In this document: piece after piece, positions 53,225 through 61,531 of the stretch
Layout: the number at the start of each line of letters is the position of its first letter
How positions within the stretch are numbered: position 1 is the first letter of the stretch
Source of the DNA: CAVVSD01 sp963757125
Lineage (GTDB): Bacteria; Actinomycetota; Thermoleophilia; Solirubrobacterales; Solirubrobacteraceae
Assembly: GCA_963757125.1 (NCBI GenBank)
Contig: CAVWQP010000009.1
Location: 1,488,001-1,552,000, forward strand
Length of the DNA stretch: 64,000 nucleotides
Reading direction: 5' to 3'
Program-made: the position numbers and the translations under genes
The notes under the pieces: generated by a model
Told to the model about the DNA's origin: nothing
The model's input: the letters and a program-made list of their open reading frames with translations, nothing else
The model's database searches: none

Positions 53225-54958
53225 TCAGCCGCCGTAGCGGTTGGTGATCGGCACGCGGCGGTCGCGGCCGAACGCCTTGGAGCTGATCTTGATGCCCGGC
53301 GGGTTCTGCCGGCGCTTGTACTCGGCGAGGTCCACGAGCCGGATGACGCGCGCCACGTCCTCCTCCGGCAGGCCTCGCGCGACGAGCTGGTCGCGGCCCA
53401 GATCGTGCTCCACGTAGCCCTCGAGGATGCGGTCGAGGATCGAGTACGGCGGCAGGGAGTCGTCGTCGCGCTGGTCGTGGCGCAGCTCCGCCGACGGCGC
53501 GCGCGTCACGATCTCCGGCGGGACGAGCGCGCCCTCCGCGCGCTGGTCGCGCAGATCGGTGAGCTCGTAGACGAGCGTCTTCGGCACGTCCTTGATGACC
53601 GCGAAGCCGCCCGCGCTGTCGCCGTAGAGCGTCGAGTAGCCCACGGCCAGCTCGGACTTGTTGCCCGTCGTGAGGACGAGCCAGCCGAACTTGTTCGACA
53701 GCGCCATGAGCAGGTTGCCGCGGATCCGCGCCTGGAGGTTCTCCTCGGCGATGTCGGGCTCGCGGCCGGCGAACGGCTCGCGCAGCGCGTCGTCGTACCC
53801 GCTCATCATGGGCGAGATCGGGACCTCGAGGATCTCGACGCCGAGGTTGCGCGCGAGCGCATGCGCGTCGCCCAGCGTGCCCGAGGAGGAGTACGGCGAC
53901 GGCATCGTGACGGTGGTGACCTTGTCGGCCCCGAGCGCGTCCACGGCGATGAGCGCCACGAGCGTCGAGTCGATGCCGCCGCTCAGCCCGATGACGACGT
54001 GGCGGAAGCCGTTCTTCTCGACGTAGTCGCGGGTGCCGAGCACGAGCGCCTCGTAGATCTCGTCGAGGCGCCCGAGCACCGGCGTGACCTCGCCGCGCGG
54101 CGCGCCCGCGGTCTCGGTCGCGACGTCGTGCACGGTGAAGGACCCGAGGTGGGGGACCTCCTCGCGCATCGCGCGGGCCGCGGGGCGGCGGCGCGTGTCG
54201 CGCAGGCGCGCGGACAGCGCGGCCTGCGGGTCGATCTCGGCGATGAGGAGGTCCTCGTGGAACTGCGGGGCGCGCGCGATGACCTCGCCGTCGTGGTCGA
54301 CGACGAAGGAGTGCCCGTCGAAGATGAGCTCGTCCTGGCCGCCGACGAGGCCGCAGAAGGCGACGGCGCACAGGTGGTCGCGCGCCCGCTGGGCGATCAT
54401 GCGCTCGCGCACGATGCCCTTGCCGGCCACGTACGGCGAGGCGGAGATGTTGACGACCACCGTCGCCCCCGCCAGGGCCTCCAGGCTCATCGGGACGCCC
54501 GGCTGCCAGATGTCCTCGCAGATCGTCAGGCCGACCGTGATCCCGTCGACCTCGATGACCGCGGGGCCGGGGCCGCTCTGGAAGTAGCGGACCTCGTCGA
54601 AGACGCCGTAGTTCGGCAGGTGGACCTTGCGGTAGTTCGCCTGCACCGCTCCGTCGGCGAGGACCGCCGCGGCGTTGTAGACGTCCAGGCCGCGCTCGGG
54701 GTAGCCGACGATCGCGACGATGCCGGTCGCGTCCTGCGCGATGCGCTCGACCGCCGCTCGCGCGTCGGCGAGGAAGTGCTCCTTCAGCAGCAGGTCCTCG
54801 GGCGGGTAGCCGGTGACCGCCAGCTCGGGGAAGAGGACCATCTGGGCTCCCGCGCCTCGTGCGCGGCGCAGGCCGTCGCGGATCTTCGCCTCGTTGCCGG
54901 GGATGTCGCCGACGACGGCGTCGATCTGGGACAGCGCGATGCGCAGGGTGCCGGTCAT
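53225..54958 (-). CDS. nadE: Glutamine-dependent NAD+ synthetase
   Basis: NadE amidates nicotinic acid adenine dinucleotide to NAD+. The 577-residue protein has an N-terminal nitrilase-type glutaminase domain (Glu in FPELAVTGYPPEDLLLK, Lys in YRKVHLPNYGVFDE, Cys in LTICEDIW) and a C-terminal synthetase domain with SGGIDSTLVALIA, TTGNKSELAVGYSTLYGD and DLAEYKRRQNPPG. ATG 54958 is used; TAGATT ends 10 nt upstream. The frame-shifted small gene at 54972 lies just upstream on the same strand. Confidence 0.95.
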   Translation of the reverse strand: MTGTLRIALSQIDAVVGDIPGNEAKIRDGLRRARGAGAQMVLFPELAVTGYPPEDLLLKEHFLADARAAVERIAQDATGIVAIVGYPERGLDVYNAAAVLADGAVQANYRKVHLPNYGVFDEVRYFQSGPGPAVIEVDGITVGLTICEDIWQPGVPMSLEALAGATVVVNISASPYVAGKGIVRERMIAQRARDHLCAVAFCGLVGGQDELIFDGHSFVVDHDGEVIARAPQFHEDLLIAEIDPQAALSARLRDTRRRPAARAMREEVPHLGSFTVHDVATETAGAPRGEVTPVLGRLDEIYEALVLGTRDYVEKNGFRHVVIGLSGGIDSTLVALIAVDALGADKVTTVTMPSPYSSSGTLGDAHALARNLGVEILEVPISPMMSGYDDALREPFAGREPDIAEENLQARIRGNLLMALSNKFGWLVLTTGNKSELAVGYSTLYGDSAGGFAVIKDVPKTLVYELTDLRDQRAEGALVPPEIVTRAPSAELRHDQRDDDSLPPYSILDRILEGYVEHDLGRDQLVARGLPEEDVARVIRLVDLAEYKRRQNPPGIKISSKAFGRDRRVPITNRYGG

Positions 54959-54968
54959 GTCACCGGCG

Positions 54969-54974
54969 AATCTA
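54969..54974 (-). promoter_or_regulatory. -10-like TAGATT before nadE
   Basis: On the minus strand TAGATT overlaps the stop of the preceding gene and ends 10 nt before the nadE ATG at 54958. It fits the short-leader promoter pattern seen elsewhere in the window. Confidence 0.3.
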
Positions 54975-55404
54975 GCCCGCGTCGGCGCCGAGTCGACCTT
55001 CGATGAACGCGCGGAGGTTCGGGTCGGCGGGGTCGGTGACCCGGATCCCCTGGTCGCCGGCGATCGCGACGATGCCGTTGGCGGCCGCGTCGCGGCGGAC
55101 GATGACGGCCTGGCCGGCGTCCTCGAGGTCGGTGCTCGTCGGGCCGGCGACGTCGTCGGCGAGCGCCTGCGAGCTTCGCGCGCTGCGCGGCGTCGGAGTA
55201 CAGGACCACGACGTTGCCCGCCGGGGTGTCGATGCGCGTCGTGCCGACGTCGCCGAGCTCGGACAGCGGGACCCCCGGCGCGGCGACGTCCGACGCGGAC
55301 GTGCCGACGCCGGCGTCGTCGCGCGCGTTGAAGAACGCGATCGCCGCGAAGGCGCCGAGAGCGGCCAGCACGACGACCGCGAGGACCAGACCGAGCCGCT
55401 TCAT
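54972..55404 (-). CDS. Small membrane-anchored protein, unassigned (frameshifted)
   Basis: The N-terminus MKRLGLVLAVVVLAALGAFAAIAFF is a basic head plus one hydrophobic segment, followed by an extracytoplasmic part (PLSELGDVGTTRIDTPAGN, VVVLYSDAAQRAKLA). Near base 55168 the frame shifts by one base; reading on one base further gives DDVAGPTSTDLEDAGQAVIV, GIVAIAGDQGIRVTDPADP and a stop at 54972-54974. An extra base in GCAGGCG is likely. The corrected length is about 143 residues. Domain unknown. It is divergent from the ECF sigma gene at 55511. Confidence 0.65.
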
Positions 55405-55480
55405 CGCGCCCGGAAGGCTCGCACGGAGTGCGGACGATGGCCAACCTTCAACACGATGCATCAAAACTCTCTACACGCGG

Positions 55481-55486
55481 TACAAT
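55481..55486 (+). promoter_or_regulatory. -10 box TACAAT before the ECF sigma gene
   Basis: TACAAT is the closest match to TATAAT in the window and lies 24 bp before the ATG at 55511, leaving room for the AAAGGA ribosome site. The -35 is unclear. The surrounding 60 bp are AT-richer than average. Confidence 0.45.
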
Positions 55487-55510
55487 TCTGTTGACCCTGA
55501 AAGGACCGCG

Positions 55511-56044
55511 ATGGACCTGACCGATCCCAACGCGTTCGCGCGCGTGTACGACGAGCACAGCCCCAGCGTGTACCGCGCCGCGTACGGGATCGTGCGCGAC
55601 GCCACGATGGCCCAGGACGTCACGCAGGACGTCTTCCTGCGCCTCTGGCGGCGCCCGCGGACCTTCGACGCCGGTCGCGGCGAGCTCGGCTCGTATCTGC
55701 GCCTGATGGCGCGCTCGCGTGCGCTCGATCTGTGGCGGGAGACCCAGGCGGCCGGCCGGGCGGGGGACAGGCTGCGTCTCGTGACCGAGCATCAGGAGCG
55801 GCGCCCGGACGACCTGCCGCCCGTGGCGGTCGAGCGCGACCACGACCGCGCCGAGGTCCGCGAGGCGCTGCGCGAGCTGCCGCCGGTGCAGCGCGAGGCG
55901 ATCGTGCTGGCGTACTGGGGCGGGCTCACGGCGGCGCAGATCGCGTTGCGCTCCGGCGTGCCGCTGGGGACCGCGAAGAGCCGGATCCGCCTCGGGCTCA
56001 GCCGCCTGCGCGACGTGCTGCAGGTGCAGCCGGAGGCCGCCTGA
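55511..56044 (+). CDS. ECF sigma factor
   Basis: A 177-residue ECF sigma factor with region 2 (YDEHSPSVYRAAYGIVRDATMAQDVTQDVFLRLWRRP) and region 4 (LRELPPVQREAIVLAYWGGLTAAQIALRSGVPLGTAKSRIRLGLSRLRDVL), as in the SigK/RpoE group. No cognate anti-sigma gene is directly downstream; the fused HTH/anti-sigma-like protein at 52333 and the small membrane protein at 54972 are candidates. AAAGGA precedes the ATG. Confidence 0.92.
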   Translation: MDLTDPNAFARVYDEHSPSVYRAAYGIVRDATMAQDVTQDVFLRLWRRPRTFDAGRGELGSYLRLMARSRALDLWRETQAAGRAGDRLRLVTEHQERRPDDLPPVAVERDHDRAEVREALRELPPVQREAIVLAYWGGLTAAQIALRSGVPLGTAKSRIRLGLSRLRDVLQVQPEAA

Positions 56045-56104
56045 CCGAGTGATCCGTGCGCGGTCTCACTGAGATCCGGCCGAGTGATGTGCGAGGGATG
56101 AGGT

Positions 56105-56557
56105 GTGAGCATCGACGCCTACGCGATCCGCCCGATCCAGCCGTCCGACAAGGAGGCGCTCCAGCGCTTCCATGCGCGGCTGTCGGCCGATGCGCGCTAC
56201 CGGCGCTATCACGGGATCAAGGGCGACCTGACGCCGGCGGAGCTGCAGTTCCTGACCGAGACCGACGAGGTGACCCACGTCGCACGGGTCGCGATCGACC
56301 GCGCCGGTGAGATCGACGCCGTCGCCCGTGTCGTCGGCGGCGAACTCGCGGTCGTCGTCGCCGACGGTCGCCGCCGGGCCGGGCTCGGCGCGCGGGTGGT
56401 CGGCGCCGTGCTGCGGGCGTTCCGCGAGCAGGGTCCGGGCGGCGAGGTCACCGCCTGGGTGCAGCCGGACAACGGCCGCGCCCTGCGGATGTTCCAGCGC
56501 CTCGGCGCGCGCCGCGGCTCGTCGCCGCCCGGCGAGCCGCTGCGGCTCGTCCTCTAG
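56105..56557 (+). CDS. GNAT family N-acetyltransferase
   Basis: A 150-residue GNAT with IRPIQPSDKEALQRFHARLS, RRYHGIKGDLTPAE and the acetyl-CoA loop RRAGLGARVVGAVLRAF. The region after it (VTAWVQPDNGRALRMFQRLGA) is typical. It resembles the acetyltransferases fused to CBS or ATP-grasp in protein acetylation, but stands alone. GTG start. The TAG stop shares CTAG with the convergent toxin gene. Confidence 0.87.
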   Translation: MSIDAYAIRPIQPSDKEALQRFHARLSADARYRRYHGIKGDLTPAELQFLTETDEVTHVARVAIDRAGEIDAVARVVGGELAVVVADGRRRAGLGARVVGAVLRAFREQGPGGEVTAWVQPDNGRALRMFQRLGARRGSSPPGEPLRLVL

Positions 56558-56898
56558 CCGCGTCGTCGCGGGGAGTAGCGCCGGACCGACCCCGGCGGCT
56601 GCGTCGCCATGACGTGCGCCCAGCGGTGCACCGTCTCGCGCTTCGCGGCCTCGCCGTCGGCGTGCACGACCGCCACAGGGACGCGGCGTTCCCGAAGCAG
56701 CGCGCGATGCTCGCGCGGCATGCCCTCGTCCGCCGTCACGAGGACCACGTCGCCGTCGAGCGAGCGGATGAGCCCGGTGTCGGTCGTCGGCGCGTCCGGC
56801 AGCTCCCGGTGGGCGCGTGCGGGGCGTCCGCGCGCCTCGAGCTCGGCGGCGAGGCGCCGCGGCAGGTTCTCGTCGAGGTGCAGGATGCGCTCGGCCAT
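56554..56898 (-). CDS. PIN-like toxin, DUF5615 type
   Basis: A 114-residue protein with the DUF5615 (Mut7-C/PIN-like) pattern: ILHLDENLPRRLAAELEARG near the N-terminus and DGDVVLVTADEGMPREHRALL in the middle. These are found as toxins next to DUF433 antitoxins. The ATG overlaps the antitoxin stop by one base (TGATG), so the pair is translated together. The tail is basic (RRYSPRRRG). RNase activity is inferred from the fold. Confidence 0.78.
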   Translation of the reverse strand: MAERILHLDENLPRRLAAELEARGRPARAHRELPDAPTTDTGLIRSLDGDVVLVTADEGMPREHRALLRERRVPVAVVHADGEAAKRETVHRWAHVMATQPPGSVRRYSPRRRG

Positions 56899-57545
56899 CA
56901 GCGCTCGAAGGTCCGCGCGGTGTTCCACCAGCTGACGGCGTCGTCGATCTGGGCGTCGTCGAGGTCGTAGTCGTCGTGCAGGACCCCGCGGCCGCCGGCC
57001 GTGGCGACGAGCGTCGCGACGTCCTGCGCGGCGATGCGTCGCCCCCGGATGACCGGGCGCCCGCCCAGGCGGTCCGGATCGACCTCGATGTGGCGCAGGC
57101 CGGGGAGGAGGCGCGCCGCCCAGCCGCCGCGCTCGAGCTCGGCGGCGACGCGGCGCAGGTCGGGCGTCTCCAGGACGCCCTGCTCGCTCGGGCTGCGTGC
57201 ACCGAGGTCGTAGGCCTCGTCGCCCTCGAACTCGACGACCGAGCCGTTCGCGGCGCCCAGCCGGCCCCGGTTGTGCTGCAGCGGCCAGCCGACGTGCTGG
57301 CGTTCGCGCAGGCGCTCCACGGCCCGGCGGATGGACGGCAGGTCCGCTCCCAGCTCCTCGAGCTCGTGGACGATCATCGCCTCGGCCACGTCCTCGTAGC
57401 TGTAGACGCGGGGCTCGCGCTGCGACCGCGACGAGCGGATGTGGCCCCAACGCGCCCACTGCCCGATCCGATCCCCGGACACGCCGGCGAGCACGCCCAC
57501 CTCACCGGCCAGATAGTGCCCGTGTGCAGGGATCCCGTCGGCCAC
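56898..57545 (-). CDS. MerR-like HTH plus DUF433 antitoxin
   Basis: A 215-residue protein with an N-terminal MerR-like HTH (LAGEVGVLAGVSGDRIGQWARWGHI, YSYEDVAEAMIVHELEELGAD) and a C-terminal DUF433 domain (HIEVDPDRLGGRPVIRGRRIAAQDVATLV). Lone DUF433 antitoxins are about 75 residues; the fused MerR-like half should make this one DNA-binding and autoregulatory. It lies directly upstream of the DUF5615 toxin. Confidence 0.8.
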   Translation of the reverse strand: MADGIPAHGHYLAGEVGVLAGVSGDRIGQWARWGHIRSSRSQREPRVYSYEDVAEAMIVHELEELGADLPSIRRAVERLRERQHVGWPLQHNRGRLGAANGSVVEFEGDEAYDLGARSPSEQGVLETPDLRRVAAELERGGWAARLLPGLRHIEVDPDRLGGRPVIRGRRIAAQDVATLVATAGGRGVLHDDYDLDDAQIDDAVSWWNTARTFER

Positions 57546-57656
57546 GGACCGACGATACGCGACGGGTCAGATGACCGGCCCGCTGTGAGGGGTGTCACAC
57601 GAACTTCCGGATCGTCGTCCTAGCTTGGCCCGCTTCACTCGGAAAGGACCTCGCTC

Positions 57657-58310
57657 ATGAGGCCGTCTCCGCGCGTCCGATGCGCCGCCCTGGCGTGCTG
57701 CGCGCTCACAACGAGCACGACCGCGCTCGTGGCCGCATCGGCCACGGCGCAATCCGACGCGGAGCCCCCGTCGGCCACGACCGCCGCGCCCACCACGGAG
57801 CGCGAGCGACTGAACGTCCGCGTCGGCCAGACGGCCGTCGTGACCGGCGATGCGGCCGCGGGCCGCACGGTCGTCCTGCAGCGCCGCGGGTACCGCGGCT
57901 GGCGGACGATCGACCGCACGACCGTCGACGCCACCGGGCACTACCGCCTGCGCCACCGGCCCCGTGCGGCCTCGAGCGCGCGGGTCCGCGTCCGCGTGGC
58001 CGGCACGTCCGCGACGCGCTCCCTCGGGCGCCTGAACGCCTACCGCCGGGCGTCCGCGTCGTGGTACGGCCCCGGGCTGTACGGGAACCACCTGGCCTGT
58101 GGCGGGCGGCTGTCGGACTCCGTCCGCGGCGTCGCCCACAAGTCGCTGCCGTGCGGGACGCGCGTGACGCTGCGGAAGGGCGATCGCATCGTCCGGGCCC
58201 GCGTCGTGGACCGTGGCCCGTTCGTCGCCGGGCGCGAGTTCGACCTCACGCCGGCCGTGAAGCGGGCGCTGGGCTTCGGCTCCACGGGCTCCGTGGACGT
58301 CGCGATGTAG
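57657..58310 (+). CDS. RlpA-like double-psi beta-barrel secreted protein
   Basis: A 217-residue secreted protein with a signal peptide (about residues 1-31, ending ATAQS), a Thr/Ala-rich linker, a beta-sandwich-like part (TAVVTGDAAAGRTVVLQRRG, a bacterial Ig/SbsA-like repeat) and a C-terminal RlpA/DPBB domain: ASWYGPGLYGNHLACGG, AHKSLPCGTRVTL and RVVDRGPFVAGREFDLT, which carries the catalytic-type Asp. RlpA proteins cut or bind peptidoglycan at the septum. It has a single DPBB without a SPOR domain. Confidence 0.86.
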   Translation: MRPSPRVRCAALACCALTTSTTALVAASATAQSDAEPPSATTAAPTTERERLNVRVGQTAVVTGDAAAGRTVVLQRRGYRGWRTIDRTTVDATGHYRLRHRPRAASSARVRVRVAGTSATRSLGRLNAYRRASASWYGPGLYGNHLACGGRLSDSVRGVAHKSLPCGTRVTLRKGDRIVRARVVDRGPFVAGREFDLTPAVKRALGFGSTGSVDVAM

Positions 58311-58313
58311 CTC

Positions 58314-58319
58314 TAGGAT
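58314..58319 (+). promoter_or_regulatory. -10-like TAGGAT, leaderless start of the cupin gene
   Basis: TAGGAT is followed by exactly 7 nt and then the GTG of the cupin gene at 58327, with no ribosome site between. Confidence 0.4.
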
Positions 58320-58326
58320 CGCGGCC

Positions 58327-58728
58327 GTGCCGTTCACGCTGAAGAACCTCAAGGAGGATCTGGAGGATCTCGGATCCAACTTCGACGGCCCGCCGGACCT
58401 CGAGTTCCGCCACGCCAGCAAGGCGCTCGGGCTCGAGGAGTGCGGCCTGGGCTATCAGCGGATCCCGCCCGGCTACCGCTTCCCGTTCGGCCACACGCAC
58501 AAGACGCAGGAGGAGGTGTTCGTGGTCGTTCGCGGGACTGGGCGGATGAAGCTCGACGACGAGATCGTCGAGATCAGGGAGTGGGACGTGGTGCGCGTCC
58601 CGCCGGGGACCTGGCGCGGCTACGAGGCGGGGCCCGAGGGCCTCGAGATCCTGGTCTTCGGCGCGCCCGATCTCGGCGAGAACCCGCGCGACGACGTGGA
58701 GGGCCGGCGCGGCTGGTGGGCTGACTAG
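58327..58728 (+). CDS. Cupin domain protein
   Basis: A 133-residue single-domain cupin. The first cupin motif is present as FPFGHTHKTQEEVFVVVRGTGRMKLD, with the two His and the Glu of a metal site, and the second as WDVVRVPPGTWRGYEAG. It has no signal peptide. Such proteins may be metal-dependent isomerases, dioxygenases or sugar-binding; no specific role is seen. It ends 45 bp before dinB. Confidence 0.86.
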   Translation: MPFTLKNLKEDLEDLGSNFDGPPDLEFRHASKALGLEECGLGYQRIPPGYRFPFGHTHKTQEEVFVVVRGTGRMKLDDEIVEIREWDVVRVPPGTWRGYEAGPEGLEILVFGAPDLGENPRDDVEGRRGWWAD

Positions 58729-58772
58729 GGCCTCACGCCGAGACGGTCCGACGCGGTCGTCATCCTCTCCCG

Positions 58773-59834
58773 GTGGCTCCGATCGCGCATCTCGACGTCG
58801 ACGCGTTCTACGCGAGCGTCGAGCTGCAGCGTCGCCCCGAGCTGCGGGGCAAGCCGGTCATCGTGTCCGGCAGCGGGCCGCGCGCCGTCGTGACGACCGC
58901 CTCCTACGAGGCCCGCGCCTACGGGGTCGGCTCGGCGATGCCGACGTCGCGCGCCCGGCGCCTGTGCCCGGACGCCGTGCTCATCCCGCCGGACTTCACG
59001 GCCTACCGCGAGGTGTCGCGGGTGGTCATGGACCTCGTCCGCGAGGCGGCGGACCCGGTCGAGGTCCTCGGGCTCGACGAGGCGTACCTCGACCTCGAGG
59101 GGATCGTGGCGCCGCGTGCCGCGATGCGGCGCCTCGTGATGGAGATCCGGGAGGCCACGGGACTGGACGCCTCGGTCGGCATCGGGCCCAACCGGCTCGT
59201 GGCCAAGGTGGCGTCGGATGCGGAGAAGCCGCGTGGGTTCGTGGTCCTGACGCGCGAGGAGGCGTGCTCGCGGTTCGCCGGCTCGCCGCCGGGGCTGATT
59301 CCCGGGATCGGCCCGAAGACCGTCGCGAGGCTGACTGCGCTGGGGATCACGACGCTCGGGCAGCTGGCTGCCGCGACCGACGAGACGCTCGCCGCCGGGT
59401 TCGGGGGCAACCACGGGCGCGACCTGCAGCGCCGGGCGCGGTTCGAGGGATCGGACGCGGTCGTGCCCGTGCGCGAGGCGGTCTCGGAGTCGCGGGAGAC
59501 GACGTTCGACGTCGACCTCGCCGATCGGGCCGAGATGGAGGTGAAGCTGCGCGAGCTGGCCGTCCAGCTCTGCGAGCGCCTGGCGAAGGGCGAGGTGCGG
59601 GGGCGGACGATCGCGATCAAGGTGCGCCTCGACGACTTCACGACCGTGACGCGGGCCCGGACCCTGCCGGAGGCGACGAACGACGCCGCGGTGGTCCAGG
59701 AGGTCGCGACGGCCCTGCTGCGCGGCTACGGCCCACCGCGCCCCGTGCGGTTGCTCGGGGTGCGCGTGGCGGCGTTCCAGCGCGGCGAGCCGGAGCCCGT
59801 GGCCCCGAGCCCGCAGCTGGTGCTGGAGATCTGA
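58773..59834 (+). CDS. dinB: DNA polymerase IV
   Basis: A 353-residue Y-family polymerase for translesion synthesis. Motifs: HLDVDAFYASVELQ with catalytic Asp, the SYEARAYGVGSAMP finger part, GLDEAYLD (second catalytic acid pair), the HhH region GIGPKTVARLTALGI, and a little-finger domain. No C-terminal beta-clamp peptide of the QLxLF type is obvious; the chain ends SPQLVLEI, which could serve as a weak clamp motif. GTG start. Convergent with the thioredoxin gene. Confidence 0.92.
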   Translation: MAPIAHLDVDAFYASVELQRRPELRGKPVIVSGSGPRAVVTTASYEARAYGVGSAMPTSRARRLCPDAVLIPPDFTAYREVSRVVMDLVREAADPVEVLGLDEAYLDLEGIVAPRAAMRRLVMEIREATGLDASVGIGPNRLVAKVASDAEKPRGFVVLTREEACSRFAGSPPGLIPGIGPKTVARLTALGITTLGQLAAATDETLAAGFGGNHGRDLQRRARFEGSDAVVPVREAVSESRETTFDVDLADRAEMEVKLRELAVQLCERLAKGEVRGRTIAIKVRLDDFTTVTRARTLPEATNDAAVVQEVATALLRGYGPPRPVRLLGVRVAAFQRGEPEPVAPSPQLVLEI

Positions 59835-59862
59835 GCGCGGGCGGCGCGGAGCTCCGGTGCCC

Positions 59863-60597
59863 CTAGTACAGCGCCGTCGCCAGCCGCCGCCGCGTGTCCC
59901 GCGCGAGCGGGTGCTCCACGCCGAGGCGGTCGAGCTCCGCGACGACGATCCGGCGCAGGTCGTCCTTGCGGCCGTCCGCGGACGGCATCGCGTCGATGAG
60001 GAGGTCGAAGGCGCGCTCGAGGTCGCCGTCGTCCAGCGCGCGCAGGGCCTCCTCGTCCTCGCCGAGCTCCTCGAGGCGCAGTCGCGCCGCCAGGCCCTCG
60101 GCCTGGAAGCCGGGGAGCTTGTCGACGAGCTCGCGCGCCTCCTCGCGGCGGCCGTCGGCGAAGAGCAGCTTCGCGAGCGCGGTCGCGGCGTCAACCCGTG
60201 CCGGCGCCAGCTCCAGCGCGCGGCGCAGCGACGCCTCGTCGCCCGCGTCGACGAGCCGGTCGGCCTCGGACGGGACGAGACGGTCGAAGAACTCCTCGAC
60301 CTGCGCGGGCGGCACCGCGCCGGTGAACTCGTCGACGACCCGGCCGTCCTTGAACGCCTTGACGGCGGGGATGCCCTGGATGCGGAACGCCTGTGCGATC
60401 GCGGGGTTGGCGTCGGTGTCGACCTTGGCCAGCACGACGTCGCCCTCGCGGGCGTCTGCGGCCTTCTCCAGAGCGGGTCCGAGCGCGCGGCACGGGCCGC
60501 ACCACTCCGCCCAGAAGTCGACGACGACCGGGACGGACTTCGAGCGCTCGAGGACTTCGGTCTCGAAGTCCTGCTCGGTGACATCGATCGTGGCCAT
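59863..60597 (-). CDS. Thioredoxin-TPR protein (YbbN/CnoX-like)
   Basis: A 244-residue protein with an N-terminal thioredoxin domain (active site WCGPC, Cys33 and Cys36) and a C-terminal TPR-like region (residues about 120-244, with TALAKLLFADGRREEARELVDKLPG). This is the YbbN/CnoX architecture, but here with both redox Cys. CnoX works as a chaperone/holdase for folding under oxidative stress. The ATG at 60597 sits 7 nt after TACCCT and shares a divergent promoter with the hydrolase gene. Confidence 0.9.
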   Translation of the reverse strand: MATIDVTEQDFETEVLERSKSVPVVVDFWAEWCGPCRALGPALEKAADAREGDVVLAKVDTDANPAIAQAFRIQGIPAVKAFKDGRVVDEFTGAVPPAQVEEFFDRLVPSEADRLVDAGDEASLRRALELAPARVDAATALAKLLFADGRREEARELVDKLPGFQAEGLAARLRLEELGEDEEALRALDDGDLERAFDLLIDAMPSADGRKDDLRRIVVAELDRLGVEHPLARDTRRRLATALY

Positions 60598-60603
60598 GCT
60601 CTC

Positions 60604-60610
60604 TAGGGTA
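60604..60610. promoter_or_regulatory. Overlapping divergent -10 boxes
   Basis: TAGGGT on plus (60604-60609) and TACCCT on minus (60605-60610) overlap by five bases. The minus box is 7 nt from the thioredoxin ATG and the plus box 9 nt from the hydrolase ATG. RNA polymerase could bind only one way at a time, so the two genes may be reciprocally expressed. Confidence 0.4.
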
Positions 60611-60618
60611 GGGCGCGC

Positions 60619-61440
60619 ATGGCGCCGACAACCATCGATTCCGGCGGGGTCACCCTCGCCGTCGACGACACCGGCGACGGAACCCCGGTCGTCCTGCTGC
60701 ACGGCCTCACCGCGACTCGCCGCTACGTCGTCATGGGGTCCAAGTCGCTCGAACGCTCCGGACACCGCGTCGTCGCCTACGACGCCCGTGGCCACGGCGA
60801 GTCCGCGCCCGCGCCGCTCCCGGACGCCTACGGCTACGACGCCCTCGCCGACGACCTCGAGGCGGTGCTCGACGAGCTCGGCATCGAGCGCGCGGTCCTC
60901 GCCGGCGCATCGATGGGCGCGCACACGATCGCCCGCCTGGCGATCTCGCGCCCCGACCGCGTCGCGGCGGCCGTGTTCATCACCCCGGCGTTCGAGCCGG
61001 GACGCGACGAGGGCCTGGCCGGCTGGGACCGCCTCGCCGAGGGCCTGCGCAGGGACGGGATCGAGGGCTTCGTGCAGGCGTACGACCTCACCCGCATCCC
61101 GGAGACATGGCACGACACGGTGCTGCGCGTCATCCGCCAGCGCCTGGAGCAGCACGAGCACCTCGACGCCGTCGCCGACGCCCTGCAGGCCGTCCCGCGC
61201 TCCGAGCCGTTCGGGTCGCTCGACGACCTCGGGCGCATCGGCTGCCCGTCGATCGTGGTCGCCAGCGGCGACGAGGCCGACCCCGGTCATCCCTTCGGCG
61301 TCGGCGAGCGCTGGGCCGAGGCGCTCGGCGACGCGCAGCTGCGCACGGAGGAGCCCGGGAAGTCGCCGCTCGCCTGGCAGGGCGGCCAGCTCTCCAAGCT
61401 CATCGCCGATCTCGCAGGTTCCGTCCGGCCTGGTGCGTAG
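60619..61440 (+). CDS. Alpha/beta hydrolase
   Basis: A 273-residue hydrolase with VVLLHGLTATRRYVV (oxyanion region), YDARGHGES, nucleophile elbow GASMGA, and a late Asp (ASGDEADPGHP). The catalytic His candidate after it is unclear (the usual GH is replaced by KSPLAWQ), so activity may be altered. A strong hairpin terminator follows at 61485-61512. Confidence 0.83.
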   Translation: MAPTTIDSGGVTLAVDDTGDGTPVVLLHGLTATRRYVVMGSKSLERSGHRVVAYDARGHGESAPAPLPDAYGYDALADDLEAVLDELGIERAVLAGASMGAHTIARLAISRPDRVAAAVFITPAFEPGRDEGLAGWDRLAEGLRRDGIEGFVQAYDLTRIPETWHDTVLRVIRQRLEQHEHLDAVADALQAVPRSEPFGSLDDLGRIGCPSIVVASGDEADPGHPFGVGERWAEALGDAQLRTEEPGKSPLAWQGGQLSKLIADLAGSVRPGA

Positions 61441-61484
61441 CGTTCCGTCACGTGGCTTCCCGAACGTTGCTCGGGGGAGTTCAG

Positions 61485-61512
61485 AACGGCGCGAGTGAGG
61501 GCTCGCGCCGTT
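61485..61512 (+). terminator. Perfect 11-bp hairpin terminator
   Basis: AACGGCGCGAG (61485-61495) pairs with CTCGCGCCGTT (61502-61512) around TGAGGG, followed by CGCCTTTCC. It ends the hydrolase transcript 45 bp after the stop. It is the clearest terminator in the window. Confidence 0.7.
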
Positions 61513-61531
61513 CGCCTTTCCGGGGACGGTC

